Shown here: positions 1 to 9,528 of the stretch, piece after piece
Position numbering within the stretch: position 1 is the first letter of the stretch
Layout of the letters: every line of letters starts with the position of its first letter
Assembly: GCA_958352845.1 (NCBI GenBank)
Contig: CATWQC010000007.1
Span: forward strand, 1-64,000
Length of the DNA stretch: 64,000 nucleotides
Reading direction: 5' to 3'
Source: an uncultured Collinsella sp.
GTDB lineage: Bacteria; Actinomycetota; Coriobacteriia; Coriobacteriales; Coriobacteriaceae
Program-made: the position numbers and the translations under genes
The notes under the pieces: model-generated
Seen by the model: the letters and a program-made list of their open reading frames with translations, nothing else
The model's database searches: none
What the model was told of the DNA's origin: nothing

Positions 1-282
1 CACTGATATTTTCTGTATTGAAGACGTCGATGATGCACCCGTATACCATTGACGTCGACACCATCAGATGCGGACCGCGCGGTGACCCCACATTCCGCTG
101 GCGCCCACAGGGCTGCCCTCGTTTCCTGACATGTCCCGCGCGGGCCGCGGCGAGCCGAGACCGCCGCATGACCTAATAGGAGCATGGAGCGATACCGCGG
201 ACCCGAACAACCGCATTCTATCGCGCCCCGTCAGTGTGCCGTCTGCCCGGTCCAGGCGAGCACGGAAAGAACGGAGCGAGAC
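1..282 (+). other. Non-coding leader of the IS110 element
   Basis: No convincing gene lies here. The transposase start at 283 has a good ribosome binding site (GGAG at 273-276), so the long leader appears untranslated. IS110-family elements are known to encode a structured guide ('bridge') RNA in a non-coding end next to the transposase gene, so this leader is a candidate place for one. I could not draw a convincing fold or find the left end of the element, which may lie outside the window. Confidence 0.35.
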
Positions 283-1572
283 ATGAGAACCGAATCGACA
301 CCCGGCGCCCGCGGGCCGGTCTTCTGCGGGGTCGACACCCACGCCGACTCGCACTGGCTGTGCGTCCTGGACTGGAGGGGCCGCAAGGTCCTGTCCCGCC
401 GGTTCCCCGCCGACGCGGCGGGCTACGAGGCGCTCGCCGGGGCGATCGCGGCGGCCGGGGAGCCGGCCTGCATCGCGATGGAGGGGACGTCGTCCTACGG
501 GGCGGGCCTCACCAGGCACCTCGCGTCGCTGGGGATGCCCGTGCGCGAGGCGCTCTCCCCGGCGGGGACGCAGAGGAGGCGCCCGGGGCAGGGGAAGTGC
601 GACGAGGCGGACGCGGAGAGGGCCGCCCGCGCGGCGATGTCCGGCTCAAGGCTCGGGACCCCCAAGAGCCAGGACGGGTGGGTCGACGGGGTGCGCTGCA
701 TGCTCGCGGCGCGCTCCGGGGCGGTGAAGGCGCGGACCTCGGCGATCAACACCGCGAGGTCGCTGCTCACCACCGCCCCGGAGGGGCTCAGGTCGAGGTT
801 CCGCGGCATGGGAGGGCCGAGGCTGATGGAGGAGCTCCCCTCCGTGCGCGCCGAGGGCGCGCTGGGCGCCGCGCTCGGAGCGCTGGCGGACCTGTGGGCG
901 GCGGCGCGCGACGCGGCGCTCGACATGGAGCGCGCGATCGAGGCGTCCCTGGAGGAGAACTGCCCCGCGCTGCTGGCGATGTACGGGTGCGGGCCCGTGA
1001 GCGCGGCCAAGCTCGCGGTCGCGGCCGGGGACAACCCGGGCAGGCTGCGCTCCGAGGCGTCGTTCGCGGCGATATGCGGCGCCTGCCCCATCCCCGCCTC
1101 GAGCGGCAAGACCGTGAGGGACAGGCTCAACAGGGGCGGCGACCGGCAGGCGAACAGCGCGCTGCACGAGATCGCGAGGCAGAGGGTCATGCGCGACCCC
1201 GAGACCGTCGAGTACGCCGAGAGGGCCAGGGGGCGGGGAAAGAGCGACAGGGAGGCCATGAGGTGCCTCAAGCGCTACGTGGCCAGGGAGGCGTACCGGG
1301 CGCTGATGCGCCCGCACGAGATCAGGAGGCCCGAGGACGCCTCGGGGCTCGTGGCGGCCAGGCGCGCGGCGAAGGTCAGCCAGGTGAGGGCGGCGTCCAT
1401 ACTGGGCACCAGCGAGAAGTACATCTCGATGCTGGAGAGGGGCCAAAGGGAGCTCAAGCCCATAAGGAGGGCCTACGAGGCATGGGTCGAGGCCGGACTT
1501 CCGCTCGATTGGGACAGGCAAGCCTTCGAGGCCGAGCGCAAAATGGATTCTAAAAAACACCTTGCCAAATAG
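283..1572 (+). CDS. IS110-family transposase with C-terminal HTH domain
   Basis: Transposase/recombinase of the IS110 family (429 aa from the ATG at 283; GGAG lies 6 bases upstream). The N-terminal RuvC-like DEDD domain shows Asp18 in GVDTHAD, Glu67 in AMEGTSSY and the acidic cluster KCDEADAERA. The C-terminal Tnp_20 domain follows, with GCGPVSAAKL and the serine motif PASSGKT (Ser273/274). Residues about 355-400 add a region that reads as an XRE-type helix-turn-helix (QVRAASILGTSEKYISMLER), beyond the usual end of these proteins. Arginine is often AGG, unlike the CGC preferred by neighbouring genes, consistent with a mobile origin. It lies just downstream of the pfl genes and may have been inserted there. 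The family call is firm; the role of the HTH tail is unknown. Confidence 0.9.
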   Translation: MRTESTPGARGPVFCGVDTHADSHWLCVLDWRGRKVLSRRFPADAAGYEALAGAIAAAGEPACIAMEGTSSYGAGLTRHLASLGMPVREALSPAGTQRRRPGQGKCDEADAERAARAAMSGSRLGTPKSQDGWVDGVRCMLAARSGAVKARTSAINTARSLLTTAPEGLRSRFRGMGGPRLMEELPSVRAEGALGAALGALADLWAAARDAALDMERAIEASLEENCPALLAMYGCGPVSAAKLAVAAGDNPGRLRSEASFAAICGACPIPASSGKTVRDRLNRGGDRQANSALHEIARQRVMRDPETVEYAERARGRGKSDREAMRCLKRYVAREAYRALMRPHEIRRPEDASGLVAARRAAKVSQVRAASILGTSEKYISMLERGQRELKPIRRAYEAWVEAGLPLDWDRQAFEAERKMDSKKHLAK

Positions 1573-1584
1573 GAGCGTCAGGAC

Positions 1585-1640
1585 GCAAAGAGGCTCGCCG
1601 CACGAAGTGCGCAGCGAGCCTCTTTGCATGTCCGAGGACG
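1585..1640. repeat. REP-like hairpin, copy 1
   Basis: A near-perfect palindrome (1585-1627): outer stem GCAAAGAGGCTCGC with GCGAGCCTCTTTGC, inner stem CGCAC/GTGCG with a GAA loop. It is followed by ATGTCCGAGGACG. The same hairpin core and the same 3' extension (one base different) occur at 18501-18556. It lies between the IS110 transposase and the end of the glycyl-radical gene and could also terminate the pfl transcript. Confidence 0.7.
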
Positions 1641-1692
1641 TTTTGGAAAGTAACCCAAAGCGGCCCGGCGATCCTGCAGGAGTTAAACCCCT

Positions 1693-1944
1693 TTAGAACT
1701 TGTCGTGGAAGGTACGCGCAATGACCTCGTCCTGCTGCTCCTTGGTGAGCGTGTGGAAGTTCACGGCATAGCCGGAAACGCGGATGGTCAGCTGCGGGTA
1801 CTTCTCGGGGTGAGCCTGAGCGTCGAGCAGCGTCTCACGGTTGAAGACGTTGATGTTCAGGTGGTGGCCACCCTTCTCGGCGTAAGCGTCGAGCATGTGG
1901 ACCAGGTTATCGGCCTGGGTCTCGGAAACTTCAGAAACCTTCAT
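1693..1944 (-). CDS. grcA: Autonomous glycyl-radical subunit of pyruvate formate-lyase
   Basis: An 83-residue protein equivalent to the C-terminal glycyl-radical domain of pyruvate formate-lyase. It carries the radical loop RVSGYAV with Gly58 as the expected radical site, preceded by PEKYPQLTI and followed by [14 protein letters not shown], matching the last ~75 residues of E. coli PflB. It has its own ATG and a strong RBS (AAGGAG, complement of about 1950-1956), so it is a separately translated protein. It lies 85 bp downstream of the PFL core gene, which lacks this domain. It resembles E. coli GrcA (YfiD), which can replace a damaged radical domain. Here it is probably an obligate second subunit, since the core cannot work without a glycyl radical. 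No activase gene is visible in the window. Confidence 0.88.
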   Translation of the reverse strand: MKVSEVSETQADNLVHMLDAYAEKGGHHLNINVFNRETLLDAQAHPEKYPQLTIRVSGYAVNFHTLTKEQQDEVIARTFHDKF

Positions 1945-2003
1945 AATGTGTCTCCTTCGATTAATAGGCGCCGGCCGAAACCGGCGCGCTAATCAGTAAT
2001 CGT

Positions 2004-2028
2004 TATTGTTAGTATAGCACTAACAATA
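2004..2028 (-). other. AT-rich hairpin between PFL core and radical subunit
   Basis: A 10-bp perfect stem (TATTGTTAGT with ACTAACAATA, 5-nt loop) lies one base past the stop codon of the PFL core gene. It could be an RNA processing or partial attenuation site that sets the ratio of the two PFL subunits, or protect the upstream mRNA. There is no U-run after it on the minus strand, so it is not a classical terminator. Confidence 0.5.
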
Positions 2029-2029
2029 G

Positions 2030-4081
<2,052 letters not shown>

Positions 4082-4547
4082 TGTGTAACCACGCTCCTAG
4101 TTACGTGTAATGCGGCGCTCTCTCACACCGCTGCTTATTGAATTCTTGAATGTTCGGCTTGCACTACCGGCTTCTTCCGTTCTTCACCACACGCTGGTGC
4201 AGAGAAAACGTTTGTCCACCTTGGAACTACAACCCAAAACCCAAGATTTCACCCGTCTGAGAAGGATAACATAGCGACCCTCTCCATCTGGGCTGTTATA
4301 TGTTTCTTTTTTTATATCATAAGGGCGTTTTTTACAAACCCGCAGGAAATGCGAGCGCGAACAACTACCGTTCACCGATTTGTATGTTATTTTTCCTTGC
4401 CTTTGTACGACGTTCGCTCTAGCTGTTATGCCAGCTTTAGCAGGGTAAAGTGTCTCAGAGACCCTACAGAAACTGCAGGGCGGCCACGGGATCCCCCGTG
4501 GCCGCCCTGTGGCGTAGCTAGTTTTTAGCTTTGATTGCCGCTTGGCA
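4082..4547. other. Intergenic region upstream of pflB
   Basis: This 466-bp AT-richer stretch should contain the pfl promoter (minus strand). It holds the motif ACCGTTCACCGA at 4367-4378, which recurs upstream of several sugar operons in this window. A strong hairpin at 4476-4511 (GCAGGGCGGCCACGGG with a matching right arm) lies just past the end of the permease gene and is probably its terminator or a shared barrier. No gene is seen. Confidence 0.5.
4476..4511 (-). terminator. Hairpin downstream of the KdgT-type permease gene
   Basis: The stem AGGGCGGCCACGGG pairs with CCCGTGGCCGCCCT around a very short loop, about 40 bases after the permease stop codon. The U-run is poor on the minus strand, so factor-assisted or bidirectional termination is possible. 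Confidence 0.55.
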
Positions 4548-5567
4548 TTAGGCGGCTGCGGCGGCCTTGTCGGTCGTTGCCTTGCTATTGCCGTTGCCCT
4601 GGCCCTCAAAATGCTTGTAGCACCAGCTGGTGACCAGCGGGGTCAAAATAGCCGTCACGATTGCGCAGGCAGCAACCTGTGCCGTAGCCGTCGCGAGCAC
4701 GGCGCCGCCGTACATGGCTCCGTTGACGCTTGCCATGGCAGCAGGCGTGGCCACATTGGCTCCGGCGCAGCTCGAAATGGCCGCACCTGCGACACCCGTA
4801 CCACCCGTGAGCTTATCGACCGCGATGACGGGAATTGCAAAGACCACCGAGCAGATCACGCCGAGCAGAATACCGGGAAGACCGCCATTAATGAGCTGGC
4901 CAAAGGTCATGGTCGAGCCCATGGCAAAGAAGACGAGCACGATGATGGCGGAAAGTGCCGGTGCCATCATCTTCTTAAAGCTCGGGAAGAGGTTGCCCAG
5001 AATAATGCCGACGACGATCGGCAGGATGGCGCCCACGAGCGACCAGCCGATCGGAGCCTGACCGGCAGCGCCGAGCACGATCATCGTGACCGGAGGGCCG
5101 ACAACCAGCGTGGTGATGGCGACGGCGCCACGCTCGGCCTCATTGCCCATGGTGCCCATCAGACCAGCGTACATAGCGTTGTTGGCGCCGGTGCAAGCCG
5201 CCAGCATCACCATGGCAGAGATGCCAAACAGGTTGTCGTTGAACACATAAAGGATGAGCAGCGACACGGCAACGACCACGATCTGCTTGACGGCGATGAT
5301 GATGGCGCCGCGTGCAGCGGCGGCAGGAGCACTCTTAAACGAAATCGTCGTACCGACGATGAGCAAAAAAGCGCCCACGAGCGGGCCTGCGCCCTGCTGG
5401 GTCATACCAAGCGTAAAGCTGCCGAGCGTTTTGAACAGGTCGGGGAATAACGTGTTGAGCAGGCAGCCCAGCAAAAGCGGCACCAAAATATTGGCACCCG
5501 GGATGGAGGACATCTTAAAGAACGGCTCCTTTGCCGCCGGCGCCTCCACCGCAGTCGATTCACTCAT
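4548..5567 (-). CDS. kdgT: 2-keto-3-deoxygluconate permease family transporter
   Basis: Integral membrane protein of the KdgT family, which imports 2-keto-3-deoxygluconate by proton symport. It is 339 aa from the ATG at 5567, preceded by AAAGGAGA. About ten hydrophobic segments are visible. Recognisable stretches are IPGANILVPLLLGCLLNTLFP near the N terminus, the AACTGANNAMYAGLMG loop and ISSCAGANVATPAAMA near the C terminus. It follows an SDR oxidoreductase gene on the same strand with a 108-bp gap containing a GC-rich hairpin (5625-5656), so the two are probably cotranscribed with some attenuation. The neighbouring dehydrogenase supports a role in hexuronate or ketodeoxyhexonate use. The exact substrate is inferred. 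Confidence 0.85.
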   Translation of the reverse strand: MSESTAVEAPAAKEPFFKMSSIPGANILVPLLLGCLLNTLFPDLFKTLGSFTLGMTQQGAGPLVGAFLLIVGTTISFKSAPAAAARGAIIIAVKQIVVVAVSLLILYVFNDNLFGISAMVMLAACTGANNAMYAGLMGTMGNEAERGAVAITTLVVGPPVTMIVLGAAGQAPIGWSLVGAILPIVVGIILGNLFPSFKKMMAPALSAIIVLVFFAMGSTMTFGQLINGGLPGILLGVICSVVFAIPVIAVDKLTGGTGVAGAAISSCAGANVATPAAMASVNGAMYGGAVLATATAQVAACAIVTAILTPLVTSWCYKHFEGQGNGNSKATTDKAAAAA

Positions 5568-5624
5568 ATATATCTCCTTTGGATGCATGCGAATCGTAGC
5601 CGCACGCGCCTATGTCAGAAAGAA

Positions 5625-5656
5625 GGCGACGGTCCCGAGTCGCAGGAGCCGTCGCC
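5625..5656 (-). terminator. Hairpin between the SDR and permease genes
   Basis: The stem GGCGACGG/CCGTCGCC with a 16-nt loop lies in the gap between the two minus-strand genes. It lacks a clear U-run and may attenuate or stabilise the transcript. Confidence 0.35.
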
Positions 5657-5675
5657 GAATAATCATCGCGGGGTA

Positions 5676-6425
5676 TTACCCGTCCAGGACGATGCCGCCG
5701 TCGCAGTCACCGATCTCGCCGTTCACGAAGCTGGCGAGGTCGGAAGCGAAGAACAGCACCATCTGCGCAGGCTCGCTGGCCTGGGCAGCGCGGCCCAGAG
5801 GAATACCGTTGATGATGCGCTGAGAGTTCTCGTCAGAGAGAATCGAGGTCATATCGGTCAACGTGAGCGACGGGCACACGGCGTTGCAGCGAACGCCAAA
5901 CTTGCCGCCCTCCTTGGCGACCGCCTTGGTAAGGCCGTTGACACCGGCCTTGGAGCTCGCGTAGGCAGCGGTGCCAAGCAGGCCGCCGCCGATCTTGCCA
6001 GCAACGGAGCTCACGTTGACGATAGTGCCGGCATGCGCCGCCTTAAAGTGCGGGTACACGGCGTTCATCATAGTGAAGGTACCGTTGAGGTTGATATCGA
6101 TAGTGCGGCGCCACTCGGTGTCATCGATCTCGTCGAACTTCTTGGTGCTGATGACGCCAGCGCAGTTAATCAAGATGTTGGTTTGCGGCAGGTCCGTAAA
6201 AATCTGCTCGACGGTCTCGCGCGCCTTGGGCGCATCGGCGACATCGAGCTGATAGAACTTGTTGCCCTCGCCAAGCTCGGCCACTGCGGCCTCGCCCTTA
6301 GCAGCGTTCCTTGCGATGAGCGCGACGTGTCCGCCGCCCGCGACGATGCCCTTGGCGATCTCGAGGCCAATGCCCTGAGTGCCACCCGTGACAATCGCGG
6401 TCTTACCCGTGAAGTCAAATGCCAT
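5676..6425 (-). CDS. SDR-family oxidoreductase (KduD/FabG-like)
   Basis: NAD(P)-dependent short-chain dehydrogenase, 249 aa from the ATG at 6425 (GGGGGATGGAG upstream). It has the Rossmann motif TGGTQGIG near residue 13, the NCAG motif, the catalytic set Ser (NVSSVAG), Tyr and Lys (YASSKAG), and a C-terminal GEIGDCDGGIVLDG typical of the classical SDR family. The family covers 3-oxoacyl-ACP reductases and many sugar dehydrogenases. The adjacent KdgT-type permease makes a ketodeoxygluconate or uronate dehydrogenase (KduD-like) more likely than fatty acid synthesis. Substrate cannot be fixed from sequence. Confidence 0.85.
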   Translation of the reverse strand: MAFDFTGKTAIVTGGTQGIGLEIAKGIVAGGGHVALIARNAAKGEAAVAELGEGNKFYQLDVADAPKARETVEQIFTDLPQTNILINCAGVISTKKFDEIDDTEWRRTIDINLNGTFTMMNAVYPHFKAAHAGTIVNVSSVAGKIGGGLLGTAAYASSKAGVNGLTKAVAKEGGKFGVRCNAVCPSLTLTDMTSILSDENSQRIINGIPLGRAAQASEPAQMVLFFASDLASFVNGEIGDCDGGIVLDG

Positions 6426-6675
6426 GACTCCATCCCCCTTTATGTAAGGTGTCTCCTTGCGGGAAGTTGGAGCATCGCACGTGGCGATTATATGAGTCCC
6501 AGTCGTCATGGTGGTGACAACCCCTCGCCTAACCGCGGGCATAATAGTTCTTTGAAACGCTTCAGCAATTGAATGATTTTAAGTCTTAATGAGCTCTTAA
6601 TATTGCCTAGCGGCCAAGTAGATTTTTGGGACATGCCTAGAAATCCACCGAATGGGATGGTTGAGCGGGTGTATC

Positions 6676-6724
6676 ATCTTCCACCGAAAATAGTTTCTAG
6701 TGTTAGGGGTTTTCGGTGGAAGAT
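6676..6724 (+). promoter_or_regulatory. Inverted repeat spanning the marR start codon
   Basis: A perfect 15-bp inverted repeat (ATCTTCCACCGAAAA at 6676-6690, its complement at 6710-6724) with a 19-nt spacer. The spacer holds the ribosome binding site (AGGGG about 6704-6708) and the right arm contains the GTG start codon. It could be the autoregulatory operator of the MarR protein, an mRNA hairpin that hides the start codon, or both. Confidence 0.65.
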
Positions 6725-7165
6725 ACCGATTTCCATGAGCTTGGGCGTCAGCTCTTTACCGAGTTTGGCAGCATGCACCAGCGCGTTTCGCGCTTTGCCG
6801 ACCAGGCTCTGGGTGGCGAGATGGCCGTCATGCGCGCCCTCATGCGCGCCGGCGGCTCGCTCACGCCGAGCGAACTCGCTGATCGCGCCTGGGTCTCGAG
6901 CGCCCGCATCGCCAATATCCTGCGCGCCCTCGAGGCCAAGGGCTGGGTCGAGCGCGAGCACTCAAAGACCGACCGTCGTCGCGTACACGTCACGGTGACC
7001 GACAAAGGATTCCAGGTTATCGAAATCAAACGTCGGGAATTCGAGGACCGCACCGCGGCCTTCCTCGAGCAGCTTGGCGAAACAGATACCCAAGAGATGG
7101 TGCGCCTTCTTAGACGTGCCAACGAAATTATCGACCGCAATCAAGAAAGGAGAGATGCCGAGTGA
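6716..7165 (+). CDS. MarR-family transcriptional regulator
   Basis: A 149-aa winged-helix regulator starting at GTG 6716. The DNA-binding part reads LTPSELADRAWVSSARIANILRALEAKGWVERE followed by the wing TDRRRVHVTVTDKG, diagnostic of MarR. It is the first gene of a three-gene operon; its stop codon overlaps the GTG start of the ABC exporter gene (4 bp), implying translational coupling. MarR proteins commonly repress adjacent efflux genes and release on ligand binding, which fits the exporter here. A 15-bp inverted repeat overlaps its own start codon. Confidence 0.93.
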   Translation: MEDTDFHELGRQLFTEFGSMHQRVSRFADQALGGEMAVMRALMRAGGSLTPSELADRAWVSSARIANILRALEAKGWVEREHSKTDRRRVHVTVTDKGFQVIEIKRREFEDRTAAFLEQLGETDTQEMVRLLRRANEIIDRNQERRDAE

Positions 7166-9528
7166 GGATTCTCAAGCTCTTTAAAAAACATATCCTGGCA
7201 CTGTTCGCAGCTATCGTACTTATCGTAATCAGCTGCAACGCCGATCTGGCGCTGCCTACCTATATGAGCGACATCGTCGACGTGGGTGTGCAGCAAGGCG
7301 GCATCGCGTCGCCCGTACCCGACACCATCCGCGCCGAATCGCTCGACGACCTCGAACTCTTTATGAGCGCCAAGGACGCCAAGGCTGTGGAGGCCGTGTT
7401 TAGCAAGGCTGACAAAAACGACATTCGAACGTACGAGGGCACCGAGGAAGAGCGTGCCGATGGAGGCAAGATTGCCGACATTATGAGCCTGCCCGAGACT
7501 GTTGTCCTTTCGCTCAACCAGGGCATCGACGCCAACTCCATGGGCGACATGATGGGCTCGTCCAGCGAGAAAGACGACAACGCTGCCCAGGCCATGCCCA
7601 CCCCCGAGCAAATGGCAGCGATGACGCCCGAGCAGCTCGCCGAGATGCAGCAGAAGGCCGCGGCGGCGCAGAACATGCAAAAGCAGATTGATGCCGACGG
7701 CGGTAAGATCACTATGAAGAGCCTGCGCCTGGGTGTCGAGGGCGGTCTGGTAGACCAAAGCAAGCTCGTCGAGGGCGCCAACCAAATGGCGGACAAAATG
7801 GGCTCCATGTCGGGCTCCATCGTCACCCAGCGCGCCGTGAGCTATGTACAGGACGAGTACAAGGCGCAGGGCATCGACCCCGCCGACGTGCAGAACGCCT
7901 ACCTGAGCCGCATGGCGACCACGATGTTTGGACTGTGCCTCGTGTCGCTCGTCGCCACCATCCTGACCGGTGCCGTGGCTTCGCGCACCGCCTGCTCCAT
8001 CGCCCGCGACCTGCGCCGCGAGACCTTCAACAAGGTTATGCACTTCTCGCCGGCCGAGGTGGGCAAGTTTAGCCAGGCCTCGCTCATCACCCGCTGCACC
8101 AACGACATTCAGCAGATCCAGATGGCCGCAACTCTGTTTATCCGCATGTGTCTGATGGCCCCCGTCATGGGCATCGTCGCCGTCATGCGCGTCCTGGCCA
8201 ACCATACCGGCCTGGAGTGGACCATCGCCGTTGCCATCATCGCGGTCTCGGCCGTCGTCGGCGTGCTTATGGGCCTCACCATGCCCAAGTTCAAAAAGAT
8301 GCAAAGCTTTGTTGACCGCGTGAACCTTACCGCCCGCGAGCTGCTCGACGGCCTTATGCCCATCCGCTCGTTCAACCGCGAGGAACATGAACTCGAGCGT
8401 TTTGACAAGGCATCGCTCGACCTGATGACCACGCAGCTCTACACCAACCGCGCCATGAGCTTTATGATGCCGCTCATGATGCTCGTCATGAACTGCATCA
8501 CCGTGCTCATCGTCTGGTTTGGTGCGCAGGGCGTGTCCGACGGCGTGATGCAGGTCGGCAACATGATGGCGTTTATCTCCTACACCATGCAGATCGTCAT
8601 GGCGTTTATGATCCTCACCATGGTTTCGGTCATCCTGCCCCGTGCCGAGGTCGCAGCCGAGCGCGTGGAAGAGGTCATCACTTGTCCCACGAGCATCAAC
8701 GACCCTGCCTCGCCCAAACTGCCCGCGGCCAGCTCGCCGCGCGGTGAGCTCACCTTCCGCGACGTGAGCTTCCAGTATCCCGATGCCCGTGCCGACGTCA
8801 TCAGCGGCGTGAACTTCACCACGCATGCCGGTCAGATGCTCGGCATCATTGGCTCCACGGGCTCGGGCAAGTCCACGCTCGTGCAGTTGATTCCGCGCCT
8901 GTACGACGTCACGGGCGGCAGCATTTCGCTTGACGGCGTCGACGTGCGTGACATGACCCTCTCTGAGCTGCGCCGCCGTATCGGTTATATTCCGCAGCAG
9001 GGTCGCCTGTTCTCGGGCACCGTCGAGAGCAACCTTAAGTTTGCCGGCGACATGGTAAGCGATGATGACATGCGCCAAGCCGCGCGCATCTCACAGGCCA
9101 AGGACTTTATCGCCGAGCGCGAGGGCGGCTACGACTCCCCCATCAGCCAGGGCGGATCCAATGTCTCGGGCGGCCAGCGCCAGCGCCTGGCCATCGCCCG
9201 CGCGTTGGCCAAAAAGCCCGAGGTCGTGGTGTTCGATGACTCGTTTAGCGCCCTCGACTACAAGACCGACGCTCGCCTGCGCGAAGAGCTGGCCAAAAAC
9301 GTTACCGACGCCGCACTCGTGGTCGTGGCCCAGCGCATCGCGACCATCATGCACGCCGACCAGATCATCGTGCTCGATGACGGCCATGTGGTGGGCACCG
9401 GTACGCACGAGGAGCTGCTGCACAACTGCCCGGCATACCTGGAGATCGCACAGTCGCAGCTTTCCGCCGAGGAGCTGGGGCTCACCCAAGAAGAAATTGC
9501 AGCCGTTATGGAAGGAGGCGAGCGCTAA
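7162..9528 (+). CDS. Heterodimeric ABC exporter, degenerate-site half with large external domain
   Basis: Membrane-ATPase half transporter, 788 aa, start GTG 7162 behind AAAGGAGA. The first transmembrane helix lies at residues ~10-30. A long acidic, Met/Gln-rich insertion (residues ~50-235, including EQLAEMQQKAAAAQNM) follows before TM2, making it ~200 aa longer than typical. The ATPase domain has Walker A GSTGSGKS (564-571) and signature VSGGQ. The catalytic Glu is replaced by Asp693 (VVVFDDSFSALD) and the switch His by Gln724 (VVAQRIATI), as in TM287-type degenerate partners. It pairs with the next gene, which supplies the canonical residues. Role: probably drug, lipid or peptide export, substrate unknown. 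Confidence 0.93.
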   Translation: MRILKLFKKHILALFAAIVLIVISCNADLALPTYMSDIVDVGVQQGGIASPVPDTIRAESLDDLELFMSAKDAKAVEAVFSKADKNDIRTYEGTEEERADGGKIADIMSLPETVVLSLNQGIDANSMGDMMGSSSEKDDNAAQAMPTPEQMAAMTPEQLAEMQQKAAAAQNMQKQIDADGGKITMKSLRLGVEGGLVDQSKLVEGANQMADKMGSMSGSIVTQRAVSYVQDEYKAQGIDPADVQNAYLSRMATTMFGLCLVSLVATILTGAVASRTACSIARDLRRETFNKVMHFSPAEVGKFSQASLITRCTNDIQQIQMAATLFIRMCLMAPVMGIVAVMRVLANHTGLEWTIAVAIIAVSAVVGVLMGLTMPKFKKMQSFVDRVNLTARELLDGLMPIRSFNREEHELERFDKASLDLMTTQLYTNRAMSFMMPLMMLVMNCITVLIVWFGAQGVSDGVMQVGNMMAFISYTMQIVMAFMILTMVSVILPRAEVAAERVEEVITCPTSINDPASPKLPAASSPRGELTFRDVSFQYPDARADVISGVNFTTHAGQMLGIIGSTGSGKSTLVQLIPRLYDVTGGSISLDGVDVRDMTLSELRRRIGYIPQQGRLFSGTVESNLKFAGDMVSDDDMRQAARISQAKDFIAEREGGYDSPISQGGSNVSGGQRQRLAIARALAKKPEVVVFDDSFSALDYKTDARLREELAKNVTDAALVVVAQRIATIMHADQIIVLDDGHVVGTGTHEELLHNCPAYLEIAQSQLSAEELGLTQEEIAAVMEGGER

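Noticed and set aside
174..182. Short direct repeat AATAGGAGC at 174-182 and 1570-1578 as IS110 ends
   Set aside because: Nine bases can match by chance and one copy overlaps the transposase stop codon; the true ends need comparison with empty sites.
7141..9078. 645-codon minus-strand frame opposite the ABC exporter
   Set aside because: His/Asp/Gly-rich antisense shadow without an RBS.
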